Shown piece after piece: positions 10,830 to 18,792 of a DNA stretch of 36,106 nt. Numbering within the stretch: position 1 is the stretch's first letter; each line of letters begins with the position of its first letter. The position numbers were made by a program, and so were the translations under genes. This DNA comes from an uncultured Clostridia bacterium (GTDB taxonomy: Bacteria > Bacillota > Clostridia > Oscillospirales > Oscillospiraceae). The stretch spans positions 1 through 36,106 of the forward strand of contig CAMNOV010000012.1 of assembly GCA_946547105.1 (NCBI GenBank), in the 5' to 3' direction. The notes beneath the pieces were generated by a model. It saw only the letters and a list, made by a program, of their open reading frames with translations. It was not told the origin of the DNA and searched no databases.

Positions 10830-11510
10830 ATGAAAATCATCCCTGAAGTGAAGTGCCGTCGCTGCGGTGAAAGCTTCTCCGCCCTGCGCACGACCTGCCC
10901 GAACTGCGGAACGCGCCGCGTCGCCCAGAGCACGCGTACCCCGGCCGCCACGCCCAGCAGCACGGCTGGCACGGCCGCCTATGAGCGCGCCAACGTCAAC
11001 ACCAGATGGCAGATGATTTTCGGCCTGATCCTTGTCGCTGCGGTGATCCTGGCGGTGATCGTGATGGTCGCCACCGGCCTGAACGACGATTCCTACGGCA
11101 CGACCAAGCCCTCCAAGGCGCCCAGAGGCAATACGACCGTCGAAGAAACGGCGGACGTCGCCCCCACGCCCGAGGCTGTTCCGACCCCGACGCCCAGCCC
11201 CACGCCCAGCATCCAGAGCCTGGAGATCCGCTACACCTACGACGACAGGAAGCGTGATGACGTAACGGTGAAGATCGGCGAGACTCTGCCGCTCTACGCG
11301 GCGATCATGCCCTCCGATATCGCCGGCCGCGTTGAATGGCGCCTCGATGACGACGGCAAGGACGCCTTCATCATCAAGGAGGACAGCGAGAACGCCAACC
11401 ACATCACCGTGGAGTGTGTCGGCAGACTGCCGGAAGGCGTCGGCGGCGTGTATATCTACGCCAGCGTCTACGGCCAGGAAGTCAAGTGCATGCTGCACGT
11501 CAACGGCTGA
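10830..11510 (+). CDS. Zinc-ribbon, single-TM protein with extracellular Ig/BIG2-like domain
   Basis: CRRCGESFSALRTTCPNCG zinc ribbon; TM segment MIFGLILVAAVILAVIVMVATG; PTPTPSPTPS linker; C-terminal beta-rich domain (LPLYAAIMPSDIAGRVEWRLDDDGKDAFIIKED). ATG 10830 has a GGAGG ribosome-binding site. Confidence 0.75.
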   Translation: MKIIPEVKCRRCGESFSALRTTCPNCGTRRVAQSTRTPAATPSSTAGTAAYERANVNTRWQMIFGLILVAAVILAVIVMVATGLNDDSYGTTKPSKAPRGNTTVEETADVAPTPEAVPTPTPSPTPSIQSLEIRYTYDDRKRDDVTVKIGETLPLYAAIMPSDIAGRVEWRLDDDGKDAFIIKEDSENANHITVECVGRLPEGVGGVYIYASVYGQEVKCMLHVNG

Positions 11511-11531
11511 TCAACACAAGAATAAGTGATT

Positions 11532-11564
11532 TGCTCCGGCGCTTTATAGCGCCGGAGCATTTTC
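11532..11564 (+). terminator. Rho-independent terminator
   Basis: TGCTCCGGCGCTTTATAGCGCCGGAGCATTTTC. Confidence 0.85.
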
Positions 11565-11589
11565 ATTTCCTTAAATTCTTTGCCAGCTC

Positions 11590-11617
11590 TTGCAATTCCG
11601 ACCAGGAATGGTAAAAT
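11590..11617 (+). promoter_or_regulatory. Putative promoter of the serine hydrolase/NAGPA/Lgt-like operon
   Basis: TTGCAA-16 bp-TAAAAT with TGG directly before -10; closely matches the sequence at 15641-15668. Confidence 0.6.
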
Positions 11618-11658
11618 AAAGTATTCATGTGAATTCTTGATCGCAGGATGGGTATCAG

Positions 11659-13374
11659 ATGAAAAGAATGAAAAAACTGCTTTGCCTGTTTGCGGCGCTT
11701 TGCCTGCTGCTGGTGATTTGCCCGGCCGCCCGGGCAGAGGAGCCGGCGGCGGGAGATGAACGCTTTGACGGAAAAACCTGGGAGGAGATCATCCAGGACT
11801 TCCTGGAGGAGCACAGGACCTACGCGGAAGGCGTCGGCCTCGGCTACTACAACACCGTTACCGGCGACGAGCAGTACTACAATCCCGACACCTATTTCGT
11901 GGCGGCCAGCATGTTCAAGGTTCCGCTGAACATGCTTTACTGCGAAAAGGTCTCCAGCGGCGAGATCGACTGGGACACCAATATCTGGGGCTACAGCTAC
12001 GAGTACTTGCTGGAGGGCACGATCATCGACTCCAACAACGAACTGGCGGAGAAGCTGTGGCGGGCCTACGGCGTCGGGAAAAACGTTCCGTACCGCTACT
12101 ACCGCGAGCAGATCGCGCCCTATATGGGTGAGGACCCGGAAAACGTCGATCCGCTCTATTACAAAAACAATCTCTTTACCGCGCGGCAGATGATCACCTG
12201 CCTGCGCCTGCTGTATGACAATCCCGACCGCTTCCCGCGCCTGCTGGACACGATGAAGCGCGCCGAGCCGAAACGCTATTTTCTGAACCACCCGCAAAAG
12301 GTGGAGGTCGCCCATAAATACGGCTATGTGGTCGAGGACGATATCTTTTATCTCAACGACTGCGGCGTCTGCTATACCGAGGATCCGATCATCATCGTGG
12401 CTTTTACCAAAGGGATCCACGAGCCTTACGCCTTTCTGGCCGATTACTGCACGCTGATGATCGACTACGCCGAGTATCAGACGGCGCAGCGTCAGGAGGA
12501 AGAGCTGCGCAAAAGCCGCGAGGCGGCGGTGCAGGCCATGAATCCGACGACGGAAACTGCCAGTGAGAGCGGTACGGTCGAAACGAAGCAGGGAACCCCT
12601 GCCGCTGCGGAAACAAAAGAGGAAGCAAGCGTCGATCTTGCCAGACCTCTGATGACGGTCGTGGTGTTCGGCCTAACAGCGGCCGCTCTTGTCGCCCTGC
12701 TGAAACTGCGCGCCAAAAAGCAGCTCAAGCTGCGCTGGGCGATCCCGTCGCTGCTGTTTGCCTCGGCCGCCCTGCTGCTTTGCATCTACGCGCCCGGCAT
12801 GACAACGGCGGTCACAGCAAGCGAGCAGAAAAAGGCAGATCCGCAGGAGAGCGTCAGCCGCTTCTTCGACTCGCTGATCCGGAAGGACTATCCCTCCGCC
12901 TACGATTGCCTGTATGATTATGCGTCGCTCGGCCTGGAGGACAGGCCGCAGAGCGAGGCGGCGCAGCGCATGGCTGAAGCGCTGCTGGACAGCTATTCCT
13001 ATACGCTGTACGGCGACTGCGCGGTGGACGGTCTCCATGCGCGCCAGCAGGTGATCTTTGAGATGCTGGATCTGGACGCCATGCAGGCCGATCTGAAAAC
13101 CGGCACGGAAGAAGCGGTGCAGAGGCTGAGCGAGGAGCTGCCGCGCAGCCAGGTCGTGGACGAAGAGGGCAATTTCCTGCCCGAACTGACCGACCAGGCC
13201 TATTTGGAAGCGCTCAATGAGCTGCTGGAGCATCCGGGCCGCTACCGTACCAGCGTGGGACTGAACCTGCAGCTGTATTATACCACGGATGGCTGGCGCA
13301 TCCTCACGGACAGCCAGCTGATTCAGGCGCTGAGCGGTCACTCGACCGCGACGAGAGGAGGGGACGGCGCATGA
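11659..13374 (+). CDS. Secreted SxxK serine hydrolase (class A beta-lactamase/PBP-like) with two TM helices and a C-terminal NTF2-like domain
   Basis: Signal peptide; ASMFKVPLN (SxxK), DSNNELAEKLW (SxN), VAHKYGYV (KTG-like); two TM segments around residues 330-380; C-terminal FFDSLIRKDYPSAYDCL...YYTTDGWRI domain. Confidence 0.8.
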   Translation: MKRMKKLLCLFAALCLLLVICPAARAEEPAAGDERFDGKTWEEIIQDFLEEHRTYAEGVGLGYYNTVTGDEQYYNPDTYFVAASMFKVPLNMLYCEKVSSGEIDWDTNIWGYSYEYLLEGTIIDSNNELAEKLWRAYGVGKNVPYRYYREQIAPYMGEDPENVDPLYYKNNLFTARQMITCLRLLYDNPDRFPRLLDTMKRAEPKRYFLNHPQKVEVAHKYGYVVEDDIFYLNDCGVCYTEDPIIIVAFTKGIHEPYAFLADYCTLMIDYAEYQTAQRQEEELRKSREAAVQAMNPTTETASESGTVETKQGTPAAAETKEEASVDLARPLMTVVVFGLTAAALVALLKLRAKKQLKLRWAIPSLLFASAALLLCIYAPGMTTAVTASEQKKADPQESVSRFFDSLIRKDYPSAYDCLYDYASLGLEDRPQSEAAQRMAEALLDSYSYTLYGDCAVDGLHARQQVIFEMLDLDAMQADLKTGTEEAVQRLSEELPRSQVVDEEGNFLPELTDQAYLEALNELLEHPGRYRTSVGLNLQLYYTTDGWRILTDSQLIQALSGHSTATRGGDGA

Positions 13375-14570
13375 ACGAAACCAAACGCAGCCACAGCCGT
13401 CCGGCTCCGCAGGCTTCCGGCGGTCTGCCGCTCGGAATGACGCTGCTGACGATCGCGCTGATCCTCGTTTCCGTGCTCTGCCTGCGCTGGCTGCTGTTCA
13501 GCATCCATTCGGACGCGACCGTCAGGAAACAGCAGAGCACGCCGACAGGCATTGCTCAGGCGGAGAAAACGGGAAAGGTCGATTTTGCCTCAAAGCTGGA
13601 AATCTATGCCAACAACTCTGCCAGCGACGCGCTGTCTGACCTGGTCTATATCAAAAAGATCTACAAGATCCCCGAAAATGATCTGGTCGCGCCGAAACCG
13701 GATGAGAGCAAATACGGCGTGACGGACGATCCTGATGAGGTTCAGGCCGTCGTCGATGCGGCGTCCGAGCTGCTGGAGGGACGGGAGCTGATCTGGAACA
13801 AGAACATCGTGCGGATGGAAAACACCGACATGCGCTATTATCGGGACGATACGATCCTGGCAATCACCTGGAAGGAAGGCATCGGCGGCGGGGCCGTCAC
13901 CTTTGCGGAAGTTGTGATCGCCGACGGCTCGCAGCTTCGCCGCGCTCTGTCCGGCAACAGCTTCGGCTCCGGCATCCGCATGAAGGCCACCGAAATGGCC
14001 GCTGCTGCCAACGCCGTCATCGCCATCAACGGCGATTTCTACGATAACCGACAGATCGGCCTGTCGGTTTACCAGCGCCAGATCTGCCGCAACCGCGGCG
14101 TCGCGCTCGACAGCTGCTTCTTCACCGCCTCCGGCGACATGCTGATGACCCATCACGGAGAGCTGGTCACCGATGAGGACGTGCAGAAGTATATCGAGGA
14201 AAACGACGTGGTCTTTGCCATCTCCTTCGGTCCGATCCTGGTCGAAAACGGGGAGCTGCAGACCATCTATAACTATCCGGTCGGCGAGATCGAATCCAAT
14301 TACTCCCGCGCCGCCATTGCGCAGAAGGGCGAACGCCACTATCTGCTGATGACCATCGGCCAGGAGGGCAATTACAGCCAGCGCTGCCAGATCAATATGG
14401 CAGCCCAGATCATCTACAGCAAGGGCGTGGACAGCGCCTATGCGCTCGACGGCGGGCAGACGGCCACCATGGTCATGCAGAACCAGACCGTCAACCGCGT
14501 GGACTGGGATGAGGAACGCACGATGAGCGATATCATTTATTTCGCCACCGCGATGCCGGAAGAGGGGTGA
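13371..14570 (+). CDS. Phosphodiester glycosidase (NAGPA) domain protein, N-terminal TM anchor
   Basis: TM near the N-terminus, then NAGPA-type motifs AVIAINGDFYDN, SCFFTASGDMLMTHHGE, SRAAIAQKGERHYLLMT, AYALDGGQTATMV. ATGA overlap with the previous gene. Confidence 0.82.
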   Translation: MNETKRSHSRPAPQASGGLPLGMTLLTIALILVSVLCLRWLLFSIHSDATVRKQQSTPTGIAQAEKTGKVDFASKLEIYANNSASDALSDLVYIKKIYKIPENDLVAPKPDESKYGVTDDPDEVQAVVDAASELLEGRELIWNKNIVRMENTDMRYYRDDTILAITWKEGIGGGAVTFAEVVIADGSQLRRALSGNSFGSGIRMKATEMAAAANAVIAINGDFYDNRQIGLSVYQRQICRNRGVALDSCFFTASGDMLMTHHGELVTDEDVQKYIEENDVVFAISFGPILVENGELQTIYNYPVGEIESNYSRAAIAQKGERHYLLMTIGQEGNYSQRCQINMAAQIIYSKGVDSAYALDGGQTATMVMQNQTVNRVDWDEERTMSDIIYFATAMPEEG

Positions 14571-14574
14571 GCCG

Positions 14575-15573
14575 ATGAATCCGATTGCTATGATCCTCGG
14601 CAGCCATGTGATCTACTGGAACGCCGTGGTGATCGTCCTGGGCGTGGCCGCCTGCTTCTGCCTGACGATGGCACTCTTTACCGCGCACGGAGGCCGGGCC
14701 GCAGCCGTCTGGCTGCTGCTGCCGCTGGCGATCGCGCTGTCGCTGCCGCTGGCGCGCTTGATCAACTGGTACTGTCACAGTGAGAAATACCTGAGCTTCT
14801 GGAAGGCCATGACCGATTACAGCCGGGGCGATTACTGCCTGGCGGGCGTGATCCTCGGCACGGGCCTTGCGGGACTGATCGTCTATCTCCTGGGCTTTAC
14901 GCAGAATCTGCGCCGCCTGTACGACTGCCTGGCGCCGGGCGCCGCGCTCGGTATTGCATTCATCCGCCTGAGCGAGATCTTCACTAATGCAGACCGTGCC
15001 AAGGCCGTGGTCACCGATCCCGCCTTCCAGCGTCTGCCCTTCAGCACCGAGATCACGTCGACGGGGGAGTGGCGCGTCGCCACCTTCTTCTTCCAGTTCG
15101 TGATGATGCTGGTCATTTTCGTGCTGCTGATGCGCTTTTTTGTCAGGCGCCGCCGCTGGCCGATGAAGGCAGGGCAGCCGCGCGACGGGAACGTGGCGCT
15201 GATGTTCCTCACCTGGCTCAGCGCGCTCGACGTGATGGCCGACAGCAGCCGCTATGACGCGAGTTTTCTGCGGCTCAACGGATTCGTCAGCATGGTGCAG
15301 ATCGTCTCCGGTGTCACGCTGCTGGTCATTCTGATCATTTACAGCCGCCGCTCCATTCGCGCTAATGGACTGCGGCCCAAGCTGGTGATCCTCTGGGGCG
15401 TCTTTCTCCTGGCGATCGGGCTGACCGGCTTCCTGGAATGGCTGGTGCAGCGCCATGGCAACTGGTATCTGTTCTGCTACTTTCTGATGGGGCTGAGCTG
15501 CCTGACCGTTGCGGTGGTGAATTATCTCGCGTATCTCAGCGTCTGCGGAGAGAAAAAGAAAAAACGCGTCTGA
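14575..15573 (+). CDS. Divergent prolipoprotein diacylglyceryl transferase (Lgt)-like membrane protein
   Basis: Multi-TM. LPLARLINWYCHSEKYLSFWKAM...GDYCLAGVILGTGLAG...LYDCLAPGAALGIAFIRLSEIFTNADRA follows the Lgt order of motifs (APxxxxGxxxGRxGNFxNxE) with key residues replaced. Confidence 0.65.
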   Translation: MNPIAMILGSHVIYWNAVVIVLGVAACFCLTMALFTAHGGRAAAVWLLLPLAIALSLPLARLINWYCHSEKYLSFWKAMTDYSRGDYCLAGVILGTGLAGLIVYLLGFTQNLRRLYDCLAPGAALGIAFIRLSEIFTNADRAKAVVTDPAFQRLPFSTEITSTGEWRVATFFFQFVMMLVIFVLLMRFFVRRRRWPMKAGQPRDGNVALMFLTWLSALDVMADSSRYDASFLRLNGFVSMVQIVSGVTLLVILIIYSRRSIRANGLRPKLVILWGVFLLAIGLTGFLEWLVQRHGNWYLFCYFLMGLSCLTVAVVNYLAYLSVCGEKKKKRV

Positions 15574-15584
15574 TCAAAACATAT

Positions 15585-15618
15585 ATTCCCGCGGGACAAT
15601 CCCGCGGGAATTTTTATT
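15585..15618 (+). terminator. Rho-independent terminator
   Basis: ATTCCCGCGGGA-CAAT-CCCGCGGGAATTTTTATTTC. Confidence 0.92.
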
Positions 15619-15640
15619 TCTGAAATCGGCGGTTCGGCTC

Positions 15641-15668
15641 TTGCATTTACAGACGAGAATGGTAAAAT
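15641..15668 (+). promoter_or_regulatory. Putative promoter duplicated from 11590-11617
   Basis: TTGCAT-16 bp-TAAAAT with GAATGG before -10. Confidence 0.6.
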
Positions 15669-15701
15669 CATAAAAGAAATTGACTATGGGATGGAATCTG
15701 G

Positions 15702-17450
15702 ATGAATCCTGTTTTAGATATACTGTTATTTCAGCCGCCTTCTGCGCCGGTCCTTCGGCTGACGATGATCCTTTTGATCGCGGCGGCACTGGAAGCGCTG
15801 GGCGGATTGCTTCTGATCCGGAAGAAAACCGCGGCCAAGACCGTGCTGGCGGCCATGAGCTTTCTCTCGGCGGCCGCGGCGCTGATCCTTCTGATCCTGC
15901 CCGCCGCCGAGGTCCTTGACCCTATCCCGCGGCCCGAGCTGAAACCGAAGGGAGACCCGCGCGACACGGCGGCCGCATTTTTTGATGCCCTCCGTTCCGG
16001 CGATGCTCAGACGGCCGCTTCATTGCTTGAAGGCGAGGGACAGTTGCTGATCGGCGATCCAACGGAAGACGAGCCCGTGCAGCTCGTCCGGCAGGCGATG
16101 ATCGACGCCTGCTCCGTTCACCTGCGCGGCGGAAGCGTGATCGAAGGGCGGGACGCCAAGCAGAGCGTTTCCCTGACGGCGCTGGATCTGAACACGCTGC
16201 AGGAGGAGCTGAACCGCGAGACGGAGGCGGAGCTCCGCGCGCTGTGCGAGCTGCGGCCGCGGCGCTTCCTGGCGGATGAGAACGGCGCCTTCCTGCCGGA
16301 AGTCAGACGGGAGGTCTGGGCGGCGTCGCTGTCACGGGCGCTGGAGCATCCGGAAAACTATACGCAGACGGCTGAATTGCAGCTTGCGCTGCACTACGTT
16401 CCGCTCGGCTGGCGGATCACGGATGCGGAAGAACTGCTGAATATCGTCAATGGCGGCGTTTCGGACGCTTCCGCCGAAGAATGGGCGGCGCGCTCGCTCG
16501 CCGAGGCAAGCGGCGGGCTTGTCTATGACCGCCCGGTTTATACGGTGGCCGAGGACGCGCCGGCCGGACCGGCCTTCAACGCGGCCAACTACGTCTATAC
16601 GGACGATCCCGCCGTCGTGCAGCAGATCGTGGATTCCGCCGCCGTGCTGATGGACGGACAGGAGCTTTGCTGGAATCCGTCGATCCGGCGCCTGGACGGC
16701 AGCAAGATCGTCTGCTACTGCGACGATACGATCCTGATGATCTGCTGGAAGGAGATCGTCGACGACTGCTGCCTCAGCTTCTGCGAGGTCAAGATCGCAC
16801 ACGGCTCGCAGCTGCGGCGCAGCCTGGCCGGCGGCAGCTACAGCAGAGGTCCCGGCACGCGCATCAAGGAATCGGAATTCGCCAAAAGCGTCAACGCGGT
16901 GGCTTCGATCAACGGCGACTTCTACGATTACCGCAACCTCGGCATCACGGTTTATCAGCGCGAGGTTTATCGCAACAACCCGGCGCTGCTCGATTCCTGC
17001 TTCTTTACCGCCTCCGGAGACATGCTCTTTTCCCATCGCGGGGAGCTGATGGGGGAGGGAGAGGCCGAGCAGTTCGTTCGGGATAACGACGTGGTCTTCG
17101 GTCTGGCCTTCGGGCCGATCCTGGTGGAAGACGGAGAGCCGACCTACACGGTCTCCTATCCCGTGGGCGAGGTGCAGTTCCATTACAGCCGCGCCGCGAT
17201 CGGGCAGCTGGATCATCTGCATTATCTGCTGATGACGGCCGGCTTCGACGCCTGGTACGGAAACGTCCCCGATATCAACCGCACGGCGCAGTATATCGCG
17301 GCCAGGGGCGTGGACAAAGCCTATGCCTTGGACGGCGGTGGAACGGCGGAGATCGTGGTGGACGGAAAGCCCTACAACCACGTGGACTTTGACATCGAAC
17401 GTCCCGTGAGCGACATCATCTATTTCGTCACGGCGCTGCCGGAAGAATAA
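15702..17450 (+). CDS. Fusion protein: two TM helices + NTF2-like domain + NAGPA phosphodiester glycosidase domain
   Basis: N-terminal TM pair; AAFFDALRSGDAQTAASLL...LHYVPLGWRI parallels the C-terminus of 11659-13374. From about residue 295, TDDPAVVQQIVDSAAVLMDGQELCWN...AVASINGDFYDYRN...AYALDGGGTAEIV parallels 13371-14570. Confidence 0.82.
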   Translation: MNPVLDILLFQPPSAPVLRLTMILLIAAALEALGGLLLIRKKTAAKTVLAAMSFLSAAAALILLILPAAEVLDPIPRPELKPKGDPRDTAAAFFDALRSGDAQTAASLLEGEGQLLIGDPTEDEPVQLVRQAMIDACSVHLRGGSVIEGRDAKQSVSLTALDLNTLQEELNRETEAELRALCELRPRRFLADENGAFLPEVRREVWAASLSRALEHPENYTQTAELQLALHYVPLGWRITDAEELLNIVNGGVSDASAEEWAARSLAEASGGLVYDRPVYTVAEDAPAGPAFNAANYVYTDDPAVVQQIVDSAAVLMDGQELCWNPSIRRLDGSKIVCYCDDTILMICWKEIVDDCCLSFCEVKIAHGSQLRRSLAGGSYSRGPGTRIKESEFAKSVNAVASINGDFYDYRNLGITVYQREVYRNNPALLDSCFFTASGDMLFSHRGELMGEGEAEQFVRDNDVVFGLAFGPILVEDGEPTYTVSYPVGEVQFHYSRAAIGQLDHLHYLLMTAGFDAWYGNVPDINRTAQYIAARGVDKAYALDGGGTAEIVVDGKPYNHVDFDIERPVSDIIYFVTALPEE

Positions 17451-17494
17451 TAAAGATCGCGGCGACTCGCTGGAGTCGCCGCGATCTTTATTAT
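17446..17494. terminator. Bidirectional terminator between convergent genes
   Basis: AATAATAAAGATCGCGGCGACTC-GCTG-GAGTCGCCGCGATCTTTATTATT. Confidence 0.92.
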
Positions 17495-17496
17495 TG

Positions 17497-18792
17497 TTAT
17501 TTGCTTTCCGCTTCGGTTTCGTCCGGGGCGGTTTTTTCGTCGGCGTCGATGCGCTCGACCAGGATTTTTTCCACTCGGCGGCCGTCCATTTGCAGCACGG
17601 TCACCTTCAGATCGCCGGTCTGGAACACGGTGCCCGGCTCCGGGAAGGAGCCGTATTTTTCCACTGTCCAGCCGCCGACGGTCTCGCTTTCAACATCGAA
17701 ATCCTCTTCGGGGATCTCCAGCAGCTCGCGGAAATCGTCGATCACCATGTCGCCGTCCAGCTCGTATGCGCCGCTGGGCCGCTGCACGACCTCTTCCTCC
17801 ACGGTGTCGGTCTCGTCCCAGATATCGCCGACGATCTGCTCCAGCACGTCCTCCATCGTCAGCACGCCCAGCATGCCGCCGTATTCGTCGGCGACGATGG
17901 CCAGGTGCTGGCGCGCTTTGCGAAGCTGGCTGAGCACCGCCGGCAGCTTCATCGTTTTGTAAACGTAGCAGGGCGGCATCAGAAGCTTGCGGATATCGGC
18001 GCGGCCGTCGTCGGTCATCGCCTTGAGGAAATGGTTGAGATACAGTACGCCGATGATGTTGTCGATGCTGTCCTCATAGACCGGCAGGCGGGAATAGGGC
18101 GCGTCCTCGATCTGCGCGAGGATATCTTCCCAGTCGTCATCGATGTCGATGGCCTGCACGTCCACGCGCGCGGTCATGACCTCGGAGGCGGAAATATCGG
18201 CAAAGTCGATGGCCGCCTGCACCAGCTCGGACTGATCCTCGTCCAGGACTTCCTCGTCTTCCGCCGTTTCAATGATGGACTGCAGCTCTTCTACGGCCTC
18301 GTCCGGGTCTTCGTCGTCCTCCGGCTTCATGCCGATCGTGACCAGTTTGACCAGCAGAACCACCAGCCAGATCAGCGGGAAGAGCACGATCATCAGGCCG
18401 CGGATCACGTAGGCGTTTCGCAGCGCGATGCGGTTGGCGTTTTTCTTGGCGGTGATCTTGGGGATCGTCTCGCCGAAGATGATGACCAGCAGGGTCAGGA
18501 TCAAGGTCGCCAGCCAGGTATAGCGATCGGAGCCCATCAGCAGGATCACCAGCACGGAGGCCAGCGACGAAGCCGCAATATTGACCAGGTTGTTGCCGAT
18601 CAGAATCGCACTGAGCGCGTCGTCAAAGCGTCCGGTGATCTTCAGCGCGGTGCCGGCGCGGTTCGAGCCGTCGTCGCGCATGTTTTCCAGCCGCAGCTCA
18701 TTGCAGGAGGAATAGGCCATCTCGCTGGCCGAGAAGAAAGCGGAGAGCGCCAGGCATACGATGATGCCGATGATCACAAGAGCGATCGTCAT
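17497..18792 (-). CDS. CNNM/CorC-type (hemolysin family) membrane protein with CBS pair and CorC_HlyC domain
   Basis: N-terminal DUF21-type TM region (SAFFSASEMAYSSCNELRLENM), CBS region (MTARVDVQAIDIDDDWEDILAQIEDAPYSRLPVYEDSIDNIIGVLYLN), VADEYGGMLGVLTMEDVLEQIVGDIWDE. Confidence 0.92.
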   Translation of the reverse strand: MTIALVIIGIIVCLALSAFFSASEMAYSSCNELRLENMRDDGSNRAGTALKITGRFDDALSAILIGNNLVNIAASSLASVLVILLMGSDRYTWLATLILTLLVIIFGETIPKITAKKNANRIALRNAYVIRGLMIVLFPLIWLVVLLVKLVTIGMKPEDDEDPDEAVEELQSIIETAEDEEVLDEDQSELVQAAIDFADISASEVMTARVDVQAIDIDDDWEDILAQIEDAPYSRLPVYEDSIDNIIGVLYLNHFLKAMTDDGRADIRKLLMPPCYVYKTMKLPAVLSQLRKARQHLAIVADEYGGMLGVLTMEDVLEQIVGDIWDETDTVEEEVVQRPSGAYELDGDMVIDDFRELLEIPEEDFDVESETVGGWTVEKYGSFPEPGTVFQTGDLKVTVLQMDGRRVEKILVERIDADEKTAPDETEAESK

